Positions 37,014 through 45,431 of a DNA stretch of 64,000 nucleotides are shown here, piece by piece. This DNA is from Streptosporangiaceae bacterium NEAU-GS5 (GTDB lineage Bacteria; Actinomycetota; Actinomycetes; Streptosporangiales; Streptosporangiaceae). The stretch is from positions 1 to 64,000 of the forward strand of contig JAGFNW010000023.1 of the NCBI GenBank assembly GCA_017592665.1. Direction: 5' to 3'. The notes below the pieces were generated by a model that ran no database searches, was not told the DNA's origin, and saw only the letters and a program-made list of their open reading frames with translations. The translations under genes and the position numbers were made by a program. Every line of letters begins with the position of its first letter. Position 1 is the first letter of the stretch.

Positions 37014-37970
37014 ATGATCCAGGTACGCGACGTGAACAAGTCCTTCGGCGTCACACCCGTGCTCCGCGACATCAACGTCGACGTGGTGTCGGGGTCGCTG
37101 ACGGCGCTGCTCGGGCCGAGCGGCGGCGGCAAGTCCACGCTGCTGCGGGTGATCGCCGGACTTGAGACGCCGGACACCGGCTCGGTGGTGATCTCTGGAG
37201 TGGACGCCACCCGGATGGCCCCGCAGAAGCGCAACGTCGGCTTCGTCTTCCAGCACTACGCGGCGTTCAAGCACCTGTCGGTGTTCCGGAACGTGGCCTT
37301 CGGCCTGGAGATCCGCAAGCGCCCGAAGACCGAGATCCGCAAGCGTGTGATGGAGCTGCTCGAACTGGTCCACCTCGAGTCGTTCGCCGAGCGCTACCCG
37401 TCGCAGCTGTCCGGCGGCCAGCGGCAGCGCATGGCCCTGGCCCGCGCCCTGGCCGTGGAGCCGCAGGTGCTGCTGCTCGACGAGCCGTTCGGCGCGCTCG
37501 ACGCGCAGGTGCGCAAGGAGCTGCGGGCCTGGCTGCGCCGCCTGCACGACGAGGTGCACGTGACGACCGTGTTCGTCACCCACGACCAGGAGGAGGCGAT
37601 CGAGGTGGCCGACACGATCGTCGTGCTCGCGGGCGGCGAGGTCGTGCAGTCCGGCACGCCCGCCGAGGTTTACGACAACCCGGCCAACCCGTTCGTGATG
37701 CGCTTCCTCGGCCCGGTCACGGAACTGGACGGCCACCTGGTGCGCCCGCACGACCTGGAGCTCTTCTCCGCCGCCGAGCCGGGCACGGTCCCGGCGACGG
37801 TCGCCCGGATCACCAGGCTCGGCTTCGAGGTCCGGGTCGAGCTGGAGGTCGGCGGCGGCGAGGTGTGGGCGCAGGCGACCAGGAACACGGTCGACCGGCT
37901 GGGGCTCCGTCCAGGAGACACCGTGCACGTCCGCCCGAGCGAGGCCGCCAAGCCGCTCGCGCTGGTGTGA
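37014..37970 (+). CDS. cysA: Sulfate ABC transporter ATP-binding protein CysA
   Basis: 318 residues. Walker [10 protein letters not shown] (36-44), Q-loop [11 protein letters not shown], signature LSGGQRQR (about 137), Walker [14 protein letters not shown] and switch THDQEEA. A C-terminal TOBE-like regulatory domain with [10 protein letters not shown] follows. It powers the CysT/CysW permease. Confidence 0.94.
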   Translation: MIQVRDVNKSFGVTPVLRDINVDVVSGSLTALLGPSGGGKSTLLRVIAGLETPDTGSVVISGVDATRMAPQKRNVGFVFQHYAAFKHLSVFRNVAFGLEIRKRPKTEIRKRVMELLELVHLESFAERYPSQLSGGQRQRMALARALAVEPQVLLLDEPFGALDAQVRKELRAWLRRLHDEVHVTTVFVTHDQEEAIEVADTIVVLAGGEVVQSGTPAEVYDNPANPFVMRFLGPVTELDGHLVRPHDLELFSAAEPGTVPATVARITRLGFEVRVELEVGGGEVWAQATRNTVDRLGLRPGDTVHVRPSEAAKPLALV

Positions 37971-37974
37971 CGCG

Positions 37975-38367
37975 GTGCGGTTGTCCGTCCGCACCCAATA
38001 CGCCCTGCGGGCCGCCGTCGAACTGGCGGCGGCCGGCGGCGGGCCGCTGTCGGCCCAGCGGATCGCCGTAGCGCAGCACATTCCACGGCGGTTTCTCGAC
38101 AACATCCTGCTGCAGCTGCGCCGGGCCGGGCTGATCCACAGCCAGCGCGGACCCGAGGGCGGCTACTGGCTGGCCCGCCCCGCAGCCGAGATCAGCCTCG
38201 CCGACGTCATCTCAGTGATCGAAGGCGTGCCACGCGGGACCGAGGACTTCCCGGGCGCCGCCAAGCCGCTCGGCGACGTCTGGACGGCCCTGCGCAAGCA
38301 GGAGCAGACCACGCTGACCGAGATCACCCTCGCGCATATCGCCACAGGCTCACTACCGCCCCTATAG
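37975..38367 (+). CDS. Rrf2 family regulator (CymR-like), last gene of sulfate operon
   Basis: 130 residues. Rrf2 winged helix: LSVRTQYALRAAVELAAAG, IPRRFLDNILLQLRRAGLI (recognition helix) and SQRGPEGGYWLARPAAEISLADV (wing). No Cys is present, so it is not an iron-sulfur sensor like IscR or NsrR. It starts with GTG four bases after cysA. Placement in a sulfate uptake operon fits a CymR-type repressor of sulfur assimilation, which in Bacillus works with cysteine synthase. That function is inferred from context. Confidence 0.87.
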   Translation: MRLSVRTQYALRAAVELAAAGGGPLSAQRIAVAQHIPRRFLDNILLQLRRAGLIHSQRGPEGGYWLARPAAEISLADVISVIEGVPRGTEDFPGAAKPLGDVWTALRKQEQTTLTEITLAHIATGSLPPL

Positions 38368-38419
38368 ATATGGGAGACTCCCGTCCCAGCGGCATTTGCC
38401 CGGGCGAAAGGGCATTTTC

Positions 38420-39913
38420 ATGGGTACGGCGAACGCTACCAAGGGGACCGAGCGCCTGATCGTCAAGCGCTACCGGCTGGTGCGCGCGCTCGGTCAGGGC
38501 AGCATGGGCATCGTCTGGGAGGGCCACGACACCCTCCTCGACCGGCCGGTCGCGCTGCGCGAAGTGCTGCTCCCCGCGGGTCTGCGCGACAGCCGCCGGC
38601 TGGAGCTCACCCAGCGCGTCTCGCGCGAGACGCGGCAGGCCGAACGGCTGCGCCACCCCGCCATCGCGGCCGTCCACGACGTGGCCGAGCAGGACGGCTC
38701 CCTCTGGATCGTGATGGCGCTGGTCCGCTCTCGCTCGCTCGACGGCATCGTCGCCAGCGACGGACCGCTTCCTGTGGAACGTGCCGCTTCGATCGCCCGG
38801 CACGTCCTTGCCGCTCTCCAGTACGCGCACGCGGCCGGCGTGACCCATGGCGACGTCCGCCCCGCCAACGTGCTGGTCGCCCACACCGGCGTGGTCACCC
38901 TCACCGACTTCGGCATCGGCGCGGTCGCCGCCAACCCCGCCTTCGCCAAGCCTGTGCGCACTCCGGCCCACGGCGAGCCGCTCGGCCGGGAAACCTCGGC
39001 GTTCCTCGCCCCCGAACGATTGGAAGGCGCGCCGCCCACCCCCGCCGCCGACCTGTGGTCCCTCGGGGCGACCCTCTACATGGCCGCGGTCGGACGTCCC
39101 CCGGCCACGCTCAAGCCCGATCTGACGGCCGTGCCGGAGAGCCTGCGGGCCGTCATCGCCGGCCTCCTCGTACGCGAGCCGAAGCGGCGGCTGCCGCCGG
39201 AGATCCTCGACCGGATGCTCGCCGACTTCGAGCCGCCACCCGCGGCGCCGGCACCACGGCGGGGCCGGACGAGGCTGCTCGCGGGGGTCGCGGTCGCCGT
39301 GGTCGCCGCCGGAGCGGTGGGCGGGTGGGCGATCTTCCGTCCTGGAACGGGGGTGACCGAGACACGTGTTCCACAGGTGGCCGCCCCGAGCACGGCACCG
39401 GTGATCTCCCCCCCGCCCACCCCCACCCCGAGCCCTGTGGTCGCGACCCGCCTCAAGCTGACCTGGTTCGCCGGCCAGGGCTGGCGCGCGGCCGTGCCGA
39501 AGGAATGGACGGCCGAACCGACCGACTACTCGCACTGGTGGCTCGACCCCGCGGGCAAGGCCTCGCTGAACGTGGAGGTCAACAGCCAGCCGGGCACCGA
39601 CCCCGTGGCGACCCTCCACGAGGCCGAGGCCATCCTCTATCCGTCCGTGAAGAACTACAGCAAGCTCCGGCTCAAGGCGGTCGCCGACTATCGCTACGGC
39701 ACGGCCGCCGACTGGGAGTTCACCTGGAAGCAGCGCAAGGCGTCCGCCGAGTCGCACCTGGCCGCCGGGGTGACCTATCACCAGTTCCGCCGGGTGATCT
39801 CGACCTCGACCGGCACCAGCGTGCTGACCTGGACCACCAACGCCGACGACTGGCCGCGGCTGCGCCCGACTTTGGTCAAGGTACTCAAGCTGTACGAGCC
39901 GCAACAGCTCTGA
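38420..39913 (+). CDS. Serine/threonine kinase-like membrane protein with altered catalytic residues
   Basis: 497 residues. The kinase domain (about 18-275) keeps the Gly loop GQGSMGIVW (25-33) and DFG (163-165). The VAxK lysine is Arg47 (VALREV), the HRD motif reads HGD (143-145), and the following catalytic-loop Lys is Arg147 (HGDVRPAN). Asp145 and Asn150 remain. A transmembrane helix (about 283-305) and an extracytoplasmic domain (about 340-497) follow. ATG 38420 has GAAAGG eight bases upstream. It may be a pseudokinase or a weak kinase; the extracellular part may sense a ligand. Confidence 0.85.
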   Translation: MGTANATKGTERLIVKRYRLVRALGQGSMGIVWEGHDTLLDRPVALREVLLPAGLRDSRRLELTQRVSRETRQAERLRHPAIAAVHDVAEQDGSLWIVMALVRSRSLDGIVASDGPLPVERAASIARHVLAALQYAHAAGVTHGDVRPANVLVAHTGVVTLTDFGIGAVAANPAFAKPVRTPAHGEPLGRETSAFLAPERLEGAPPTPAADLWSLGATLYMAAVGRPPATLKPDLTAVPESLRAVIAGLLVREPKRRLPPEILDRMLADFEPPPAAPAPRRGRTRLLAGVAVAVVAAGAVGGWAIFRPGTGVTETRVPQVAAPSTAPVISPPPTPTPSPVVATRLKLTWFAGQGWRAAVPKEWTAEPTDYSHWWLDPAGKASLNVEVNSQPGTDPVATLHEAEAILYPSVKNYSKLRLKAVADYRYGTAADWEFTWKQRKASAESHLAAGVTYHQFRRVISTSTGTSVLTWTTNADDWPRLRPTLVKVLKLYEPQQL

Positions 39914-39943
39914 CCCGCGGTCGCCGCCTAGGCTGCGACCATC

Positions 39944-40564
39944 ATGATCCAAAGTTCGGAGCCGGCCCACCCGACGCTGCGGTCGGCCGTTCCGCTGATC
40001 GTGTTCTGTGTGATCTTCGCGGTCGCCTACGCGACGCCGATCCTCGTCCCCGGCCTCCCCGAGGGCTGGGTCCTCACCTGTCACCTCACCGTCTTCGCCA
40101 GCTGGGCCGTCTTCTTCGCCGAATACGGCCTCCGGCTGCACGCCAGCACCGACCGCCGCGCGTTCTTCCGGTCGCACGTCCTCGACCTGGCGGTCCTGCT
40201 GCTGCCCCTGCTGATGCCGCTGCGCCTGTTCCGCAAGCGGATGGGCTTCCAGACCAAGGTCATGGCGTACGCGGTGACCACGGCGACCGTGCTGGGCCTG
40301 GCGGCCGGCCTCGCCGTCCTGAGCGTCGAGCGGAACGCTCCACGCGGCAACATCCACACCTTCGGCGACGCCCTGTGGTGGGCCGTCACGACCATGACGG
40401 CCGTCGGCTACGGCGACACCTACCCCACCACGCCGTACGGCCGGATCGTCGGCGCCTTCCTCATGATCGGCAGTCTCGTCCTCGCCGGCGTCGTCACCGC
40501 CACCTTCGCCTCCTGGTTCGTCGCCCGTTTCGACACCCAAGGCGACAGGAACGGACGGCCTTAA
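39944..40564 (+). CDS. Potassium channel protein (ion channel family)
   Basis: 206 residues. Hydrophobic helices at about 14-36, 44-64, 75-92 and 106-128 are followed by the pore loop with selectivity filter TMTAVGYGD (about 152-160) and a final helix (about 168-192). A short basic stretch LRLFRKRM replaces a full voltage sensor, so gating is probably not strongly voltage-dependent. The stop overlaps that of the convergent rnhB gene (TTAA). Confidence 0.9.
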   Translation: MIQSSEPAHPTLRSAVPLIVFCVIFAVAYATPILVPGLPEGWVLTCHLTVFASWAVFFAEYGLRLHASTDRRAFFRSHVLDLAVLLLPLLMPLRLFRKRMGFQTKVMAYAVTTATVLGLAAGLAVLSVERNAPRGNIHTFGDALWWAVTTMTAVGYGDTYPTTPYGRIVGAFLMIGSLVLAGVVTATFASWFVARFDTQGDRNGRP

Positions 40565-41229
40565 GCCCAGAGGGAGAGTTGTCCCTCTCCCGCCTGGGGG
40601 TCGCGGTGGCGTTTGAGGTGGCGCCATTGCGGGAGGTCGTCGAGGTAGGACCAGGACATGCGGTGGTGCTCGGTGGGGCCGAGATCGGCCAGCGCCTGCT
40701 GGTGGACCGGCGAGGGGTAGCCCGCGTTGTCGGCGAAGCCGTACGCCTCGAATCCCAGCGACGCCATGAACGCGTCGCGCCTGACCTTGGCCACGACGGA
40801 CGCCGCGGCCACCGAGACGCAGGACATGTCGCCCTTGATCTCGCAGCGCACGGCCCATGGCGCGCCCAGATAATCGTGCTTCCCGTCGAGGATGACCATG
40901 TCCGGCCGGATCGGCAGCGCTTCGAGCGCTCGGCGGGCGGCTCGGCGCAGGGCTTCGGTCATGCCCAGTGTGTCGATCTCCTCGACCGACGCCTCGCCAT
41001 AGCCGATGCCGGCGGCCCACTCCCCGATCTGTCCCGCCAGCGCGACACGCTTGCGCGCGGTCAGCTGCTTGGAGTCGGTCAGCCCTTCCGGCGCCTCGGA
41101 CAGGTCGGTCACCACGGCGCAGACGGCCACGGGTCCGGCCCACGCGCCGCGTCCGACCTCGTCGATCCCGGCCACCAGCCGGCCGGAGCCACCGCCGAGC
41201 AGGCGTTCAAGCTCGTACGTGGGGGTCAT
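40561..41229 (-). CDS. rnhB: Ribonuclease HII
   Basis: 222 residues. It removes RNA, including single ribonucleotides, from DNA hybrids. Active-site acids lie in [15 protein letters not shown] (Asp and Glu, about 20-34) and [14 protein letters not shown] (Asp, about 110), with [17 protein letters not shown] further on. The ATG at 41229 gives the standard N-terminus; longer upstream frame is antisense or shadow of the LysR gene. It lies 11 bases after the LysR stop on the same strand. Confidence 0.94.
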   Translation of the reverse strand: MTPTYELERLLGGGSGRLVAGIDEVGRGAWAGPVAVCAVVTDLSEAPEGLTDSKQLTARKRVALAGQIGEWAAGIGYGEASVEEIDTLGMTEALRRAARRALEALPIRPDMVILDGKHDYLGAPWAVRCEIKGDMSCVSVAAASVVAKVRRDAFMASLGFEAYGFADNAGYPSPVHQQALADLGPTEHHRMSWSYLDDLPQWRHLKRHRDPQAGEGQLSLWA

Positions 41230-41240
41230 GCGACCCGACG

Positions 41241-42170
41241 TTACTCGTTCGCGACGGTCAGGTGGCCGAGATCGGCGGCGAGATAGCGGGCGGCCACGTG
41301 GATGGCCCGGAGCGTGGCGGCCACCGAGGGCCGTTGCACGGACGACTCCCGGGCGACCGCGTACACCCTGCGCTCGATTTTGTCCCCCGGGAACTCGCGC
41401 ACGGCCACCCCGCGCACTCCGGCGGCCAGCGACAGCGCGGGCACGGCGGCGATGCCGATGCCTTTGGCCACGAGGCTCAGGATGGTTCCCAGCCCCTCGA
41501 ACTCCCAGGCCACCGGCGGCGCGCCGCCGACCTCCCCCAGCAGCCGGTCCATGGCGGTCCTGGACGGCTCGCCGTCCGGGGAGACCATCCAGGGCTCGTC
41601 GCGGAGCGCGCCCAGTTCGACCGGGACTTCGGGGTCGGCCATTCGATGCCGCCGCGGCACGACCAGCACCAGCGGGTCGCGCAGCAGCGGAAACACCCGC
41701 AAGGAACCGGGCCGCCGCCCCCACCAGTCGTCGACGAGCGCGATGTCGACCTCTCCGGACTCCACCTCGCGGAGCCCACGGCCGGACCGGCTCTGCCGCA
41801 GCCGCAGCGACAGCTCCCGGTGCCGCCGCAGCGTCCGGGCCAGCGCGGGCGCGAAGGCCACCGCCCCGGTCGGGAACGAGGTCATGACCACCCGACCGGC
41901 GGGGGTTTCCGCATGCGCGGAAAGGTCGGATTCGGCCGTCTCGACCATCGCGATGATGCGTTCGGCATGCTGGACGAGCCGGCGCCCGGCGTCGGTCAGC
42001 TCGGCGCTGCGCGAGGTGCGGTCGATCAGCGCCACGCCGGCCTCCCGTTCGAGCGCCGCCAGCTGCTGCGACACGGCCGACGCGCTGTAGCCGAGCGAAG
42101 CGGCGACGGAGGCGATGCTGCCGCGTCGCGCGAACTCGCATATCAAGGTCAGACGGCGCAGATCAAGCAT
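41241..42170 (-). CDS. LysR family transcriptional regulator
   Basis: 309 residues. N-terminal HTH with [20 protein letters not shown] and the wing [19 protein letters not shown]. The effector-binding domain runs from about 90 to 300. It is divergent from the aminotransferase at 42265 across 94 bases, the standard layout for a LysR regulator controlling its neighbour. The intergenic palindrome GGAACGTTCC (42237-42246) is a candidate site. Confidence 0.9.
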   Translation of the reverse strand: MLDLRRLTLICEFARRGSIASVAASLGYSASAVSQQLAALEREAGVALIDRTSRSAELTDAGRRLVQHAERIIAMVETAESDLSAHAETPAGRVVMTSFPTGAVAFAPALARTLRRHRELSLRLRQSRSGRGLREVESGEVDIALVDDWWGRRPGSLRVFPLLRDPLVLVVPRRHRMADPEVPVELGALRDEPWMVSPDGEPSRTAMDRLLGEVGGAPPVAWEFEGLGTILSLVAKGIGIAAVPALSLAAGVRGVAVREFPGDKIERRVYAVARESSVQRPSVAATLRAIHVAARYLAADLGHLTVANE

Positions 42171-42236
42171 CAGTTCTCCTTATGCCTACCACCGAAAAGC
42201 TTCGCTTGTGCTGATGCCTGTACCCCTCCAGGCTTG

Positions 42237-42246
42237 GGAACGTTCC
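42237..42246. promoter_or_regulatory. 10-bp palindrome between LysR and aminotransferase genes
   Basis: GGAACGTTCC is a perfect palindrome 18 bases before the aminotransferase ATG and about 66 bases from the LysR start. It overlaps the likely leader of the aminotransferase message. A regulator site is inferred from position and symmetry. Confidence 0.35.
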
Positions 42247-42264
42247 GTGTACCGGAGGATTCAA

Positions 42265-43548
42265 ATGAATGTCACACTGTCCGCCACATTGGCGGCGAAC
42301 GAAGAGATCGACCGAAGACGGCGCGCCGGTGAGCGGGTGCTTCACCTCGCCTTCGGTGAGGCTGGGCTGCCCGTCCATCCGGCGCTGCGGGAACGGCTCG
42401 TGGAGGCGAGCGAGCGCAACGGCTACGGCCAGGTCGCCGGCTCTCCCGAGCTGCGCGCGGCGGTGGCCGGCTACTGGGAGCGGCGCGGCCTGCCGACCGA
42501 CCCCGAGCTTGTCGTGTGCGGGCCGGGGAGCAAGGCGCTGCTGTTCGGACTGTTGATCGCGCTCGGCGGCGACATCGTGCTGCCCATGCCGAGCTGGGTG
42601 AGCTACGCGGCCCAGGCCGAGATCGTCGGCGTGCGGCCCATCCTGGTGGCGGCGCCCCCCGGCGAGGGCGGGGCGCCCGACCCCGTGGCCACCGCGCAGG
42701 CCGTGCTGCACGCCCGCGCTCAGGGCCGTACGGTCAGATCGCTGCTGGTCACGCTGCCCGACAACCCCACGGGACGGCTGGCCTCCCCCGACACCGTCGC
42801 CCGGCTCTGCCAGGTGGCCCGCGATCTCGATCTGACCATCATCTCGGACGAGATCTACCGCGATCTCGTGCACGACCCGGTCGCCGCGTTCCTCAGCCCC
42901 GCCGACATCGCCCCCGAGCGCACGATCATCACCAGCGGGCTGAGCAAGTCGCTCGCGGTGGGCGGCTGGCGCATCGGCGTGGCCCGGCTGCCCGAGCCCG
43001 GTCTCCGCGCCCGGCTGCTCGCGGTGGCCAGCGAGATCTGGTCCAGCCCCGCCGCCCCGGTCCAGCACGCCGCCGCGTACGCCTTCGGAGAGCCGGACGA
43101 GCTGGTCGAGCGGGTGACGCGGTCGCGCCGGCTGCACGGGATCGTGGCGCGGGCGGTGGCCGATCGCTTCGCCCGCGCGGGCGCCATGGTCGATCCTCCG
43201 CAAGGCGGGTTCTACCTATACCCCGAAATTTCGGGATTCCCAGGGTCGGTCGAATTGGCCGCCGCATTGATGGACGAGCACGGCATCGGCGTCCTTCCCG
43301 GCGCGGCCTTCGGCGATCACCCGAGCGTGTCCCGCGTGCGCGTCGCCACCAGTCTTCTGTACGGCGAAACGAGCGACGAACGACTGGCCGCGCTCAACGC
43401 CGACGACCCGCTCGCGCTCCCCTGGATCGCCGCGTCACTGACGCATGTGGAAACCGAATTGGCCCGGCTCCGGCCCACGTCACAAAGGAGGTCGAACAGG
43501 CGCGTATCGGTGCTCAAGCCGTCTCCGGCTATGAATCCGGCACGTTAA
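42265..43548 (+). CDS. PLP-dependent aminotransferase, class I/II
   Basis: 427 residues, fold type I. Substrate-side GEAGLPVHPALRERL is near 25-40 and PDNPTGRLASPDTVARL is near 165. The PLP lysine lies in TSGLSKSLAVGGWRIG (about 222-237). The C-terminal RVRVATSLLYGE carries the carboxylate Arg. ATG 42265 has CGGAGG eight bases upstream. It is related to aspartate or aromatic aminotransferases; the substrate is unknown. Divergent LysR control is likely. Confidence 0.9.
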   Translation: MNVTLSATLAANEEIDRRRRAGERVLHLAFGEAGLPVHPALRERLVEASERNGYGQVAGSPELRAAVAGYWERRGLPTDPELVVCGPGSKALLFGLLIALGGDIVLPMPSWVSYAAQAEIVGVRPILVAAPPGEGGAPDPVATAQAVLHARAQGRTVRSLLVTLPDNPTGRLASPDTVARLCQVARDLDLTIISDEIYRDLVHDPVAAFLSPADIAPERTIITSGLSKSLAVGGWRIGVARLPEPGLRARLLAVASEIWSSPAAPVQHAAAYAFGEPDELVERVTRSRRLHGIVARAVADRFARAGAMVDPPQGGFYLYPEISGFPGSVELAAALMDEHGIGVLPGAAFGDHPSVSRVRVATSLLYGETSDERLAALNADDPLALPWIAASLTHVETELARLRPTSQRRSNRRVSVLKPSPAMNPAR

Positions 43549-43711
43549 TGATCTTTGTCGAATTTTTACCCGCGCCGAGGCGCGCCCCGGGCCGCCAATA
43601 TGGGGTCTGACCTGGGGTTTTAATGATCGGCGCGGGACTTAACCGGGGGATCGACAGAATGTCGTGTGTCATTTGGCACCGGGACTGTCCGTGAGCCCCC
43701 ATCATGTGCTC

Positions 43712-44356
43712 ATGCCCGCTTTTGTCACCCTGTCCGGGCGCTATGTGCGCCTGGAACCGCTCAGCCTCGCGGTGCTCGACGACCTCGTCGCCGCGGCGTG
43801 TGAAGACCGTTCTACGTACTCCTTCACTCGCGTTCCCGAAGGCCGGGAAGAGATGGCCTCCTACGTGGAGGCCGCTCTGGCTGAGCAGGCGGAGGGCCGC
43901 ACGCTGCCCTTCGCCGTCAGGTGGCTGCACACCGACCGAGTGGTCGGTGCCACCCGTCTGATGCACCTGGAGTACTGGGAGGGCCCCATGCCCTGGCCCC
44001 CAGGCACCAAAGGCGCGGTGGGAGAGGTCCCGTCTGTGGCGGACATCGGTTACACCTGGCTGAGCGCGTCGGCTCAGGGCACGGGTGTCAACCGTGAGAG
44101 CAAACTGCTGATGCTCTCACTCGCCTTCGAGACCTGGCAGGTCCACCGGATAACCCTCAAAGCAGACGTACGCAACACGAAATCTCGGGCGGCCATCGAG
44201 GCCCTCGGCGCACACCTCGACGGGGTGCGACGGGCGGACAGCCGGGGCGCCGACGACACCGTCCGAGATACGGCCTACTACTCGATCCTGCGTTCCGAAT
44301 GGCCTGCCATCCGAGAACGCCTGGCGGCGAAGCTCGGCTTCGTCGCGGCGGCTTGA
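43712..44356 (+). CDS. GNAT family N-acetyltransferase (RimJ/RimL-like)
   Basis: 214 residues. It starts LSGRYVRLEPLSLAVLDDL and carries the acetyl-CoA region YTWLSASAQGTGVNRESKLL, then HRITLKADVRNTKSRAAIEAL, a typical RimJ/RimL pattern. The substrate may be a protein N-terminus or a small amine. The start is uncertain: GTG 43691 and ATG 43712 are both possible and neither has a good ribosome site. Confidence 0.88.
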   Translation: MPAFVTLSGRYVRLEPLSLAVLDDLVAAACEDRSTYSFTRVPEGREEMASYVEAALAEQAEGRTLPFAVRWLHTDRVVGATRLMHLEYWEGPMPWPPGTKGAVGEVPSVADIGYTWLSASAQGTGVNRESKLLMLSLAFETWQVHRITLKADVRNTKSRAAIEALGAHLDGVRRADSRGADDTVRDTAYYSILRSEWPAIRERLAAKLGFVAAA

Positions 44357-44371
44357 TCACACCGGACGGCC

Positions 44372-44403
44372 GACGGCCCGCCCCCCGAAGGGGACGGGCC
44401 GTC
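44372..44403. terminator. Bidirectional intrinsic terminator
   Basis: GACGGCCCG (44372-44380) pairs with CGGGCCGTC (44395-44403), with an inner CCCC/GGGG extension and a short loop, followed by CTTTCGTAT. It lies between the convergent GNAT gene and the secreted protein gene and can serve both. Confidence 0.8.
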
Positions 44404-44443
44404 CTTTCGTATATGTAAAGCCGGGACTAGATGACGCTGAGGC

Positions 44444-45037
44444 TCAGGCCTCGTCGTCGTGGTCGCTGTGACCGTGCTCGTTGTCCCAGTCGTAGTCGTA
44501 GTGCTTGTTCCACACGTTGTAGATGTCGTACCAGCCGCCGCACTTGAAGGGGTGGTAGTAGCCGTCGTTGTCGTAGGCGTCCCACTTGTAGACCTGGCAG
44601 ACCTTCACCTGGACCTTGGAGACGTCGTACAGCGTCGGGGTGTTGAAGTAGTACGGGTGGTGGTTGTCGCAGTTGTAGTACGACAGGTAGTCCGTGTACC
44701 AGTGGTGGTCGTACCAGTACTGGTAGCGGATCTTGACGTACGCGCACTTGCTGTCGCGGTGGTCGTAGTCGTACAGGCGGCCGTTGATGTCGACCTCGTT
44801 CGAGTGGTAGCCGTCGTAGCTGACGTCAATGTGACCCTTGGCCTTCGCCTTGTAGTTCTGCGAGTAGTAGGGGCCCCAGTGGTTCGAGTAGTCGAAGTCG
44901 TCCCAGTCCCACGACGGGGAGCTGGCGGTGGTCGCGGTGGTGGCGCTGGCGGGCGCGGCGGCCATGAGCGGGGCGCCCAGGCCGACGATCGCGGTGGCGG
45001 CGGCCAGGCCCAACATGGTGCGAACTGAGGTGCGCAT
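44444..45037 (-). CDS. Secreted Tyr/Asp/His-rich protein of unknown function
   Basis: 197 residues. Signal peptide about 1-33 ending in AAAPASA, so it is exported. The mature chain is extraordinarily rich in Tyr, Asp, His and Trp (for example YQYWYDHHWYTDYLSYY and NKHYDYDWDNEHGHSDHDD). It holds four Cys (CAYVKI, YNCDN, VKVCQV, FKCGG), probably two disulfides. The skeleton resembles small secreted actinomycete proteins with beta-sandwich-like CA.V.. and V.VCQ motifs, but the function is unknown. ATG 45037 has AGGAG eight bases upstream. SARP-type repeats lie 83-123 bases upstream. Confidence 0.85.
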   Translation of the reverse strand: MRTSVRTMLGLAAATAIVGLGAPLMAAAPASATTATTASSPSWDWDDFDYSNHWGPYYSQNYKAKAKGHIDVSYDGYHSNEVDINGRLYDYDHRDSKCAYVKIRYQYWYDHHWYTDYLSYYNCDNHHPYYFNTPTLYDVSKVQVKVCQVYKWDAYDNDGYYHPFKCGGWYDIYNVWNKHYDYDWDNEHGHSDHDDEA

Positions 45038-45119
45038 CGGTTTTCTCCTGTGCTTCGTTTGAGGACGATCACCCCCCTCGGGGGGCGCAACACAGTTATG
45101 CCGGGAACCGCCTGCAGCC

Positions 45120-45163
45120 GCCTTGACCCCGCCTGGCCGTCGCCTTGCAAACCGCTTGAACAC
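45120..45163 (-). promoter_or_regulatory. SARP-type direct repeats upstream of the secreted protein gene
   Basis: On the minus strand the heptamers TCAAGCG (45153-45159), GCAAGGC (45142-45148), GCCAGGC (45131-45137) and TCAAGGC (45120-45126) recur with an exact 11-base period (4-base spacers). SARP regulators such as ActII-ORF4 and DnrI bind TCGAG-type heptamers with this geometry just upstream of the -10. A TAACTG/CATAAC hexamer lies about 20 bases further toward the gene. Confidence 0.6.
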
Positions 45164-45192
45164 CTATGACCACCTGGGCGAAGACACAAGAG

Positions 45193-45230
45193 AGGGAGCC
45201 ACCGCGATTCCCCCTGCGGTGGCTCCCTCG
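45193..45230. other. Perfect 14-bp hairpin in divergent region
   Basis: GAGGGAGCCACCGC (45193-45206) pairs perfectly with GCGGTGGCTCCCTC (45217-45230) around a 10-base loop. Neither flanking gene ends here, so it is not an ordinary gene terminator. It may end an unannotated small RNA or insulate the two promoters. Confidence 0.6.
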
Positions 45231-45241
45231 GATATCTGAAG

Positions 45242-45273
45242 GGGCATGGCCGCCCCCGTTGGGGCCATGCCTC
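45242..45273. other. Second GC-rich hairpin in divergent region
   Basis: GGGCATGGCC and GGCCATGCC form a 9-10-bp stem around a C/G-rich loop, 12 bases after the first hairpin. A smaller ATGCT/AGCAT stem follows at about 45275-45287. Confidence 0.55.
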
Positions 45274-45310
45274 GATGCTCAAAGCATGGGCGAAGGCGCT
45301 TGACGTGCGA

Positions 45311-45328
45311 TCAAAGCCGGATCAATGC
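45311..45328 (+). promoter_or_regulatory. SARP-type heptamer pair upstream of the SARP gene
   Basis: TCAAAGC (45311-45317) and TCAATGC (45322-45328) are separated by four bases, giving an 11-base period on the plus strand. A further TCAAAGC lies at 45279-45285. Same-sense orientation toward the SARP gene at 45432 suggests autoregulation. Confidence 0.45.
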
Positions 45329-45431
45329 GCTTGAACGTTGCATGAACCCCAGCGCTGCTCTCTATTGGACCAACGCCCTGGGTTCTATCATTGGTCGGAA
45401 AACTTCCCAATAACCCGGAGTAATTCGCGTC

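Larger units (their letters stand above)
45038..45431. other. 394-bp divergent intergenic region with direct repeats and hairpins
   Basis: Between the secreted protein and the SARP gene. From left to right: a CCCCCC/GGGGGG mini-hairpin (about 45071-45086) in the leader of the secreted gene; four 11-base-period repeats (45120-45163); two strong hairpins (45193-45230 and 45242-45273); TCAAAGC/TCAATGC repeats (45279-45328); and a TATCAT -10-like hexamer (45386-45391) with ATTGG/CCAAT inverted repeats before the SARP start. No coding frame was supported. Confidence 0.6.

Noticed and set aside
38324-41143. 939-codon minus-strand frame across the kinase and K+ channel genes
   Set aside because: Antisense shadow of two genes with clear domains; no ribosome site or homology of its own.
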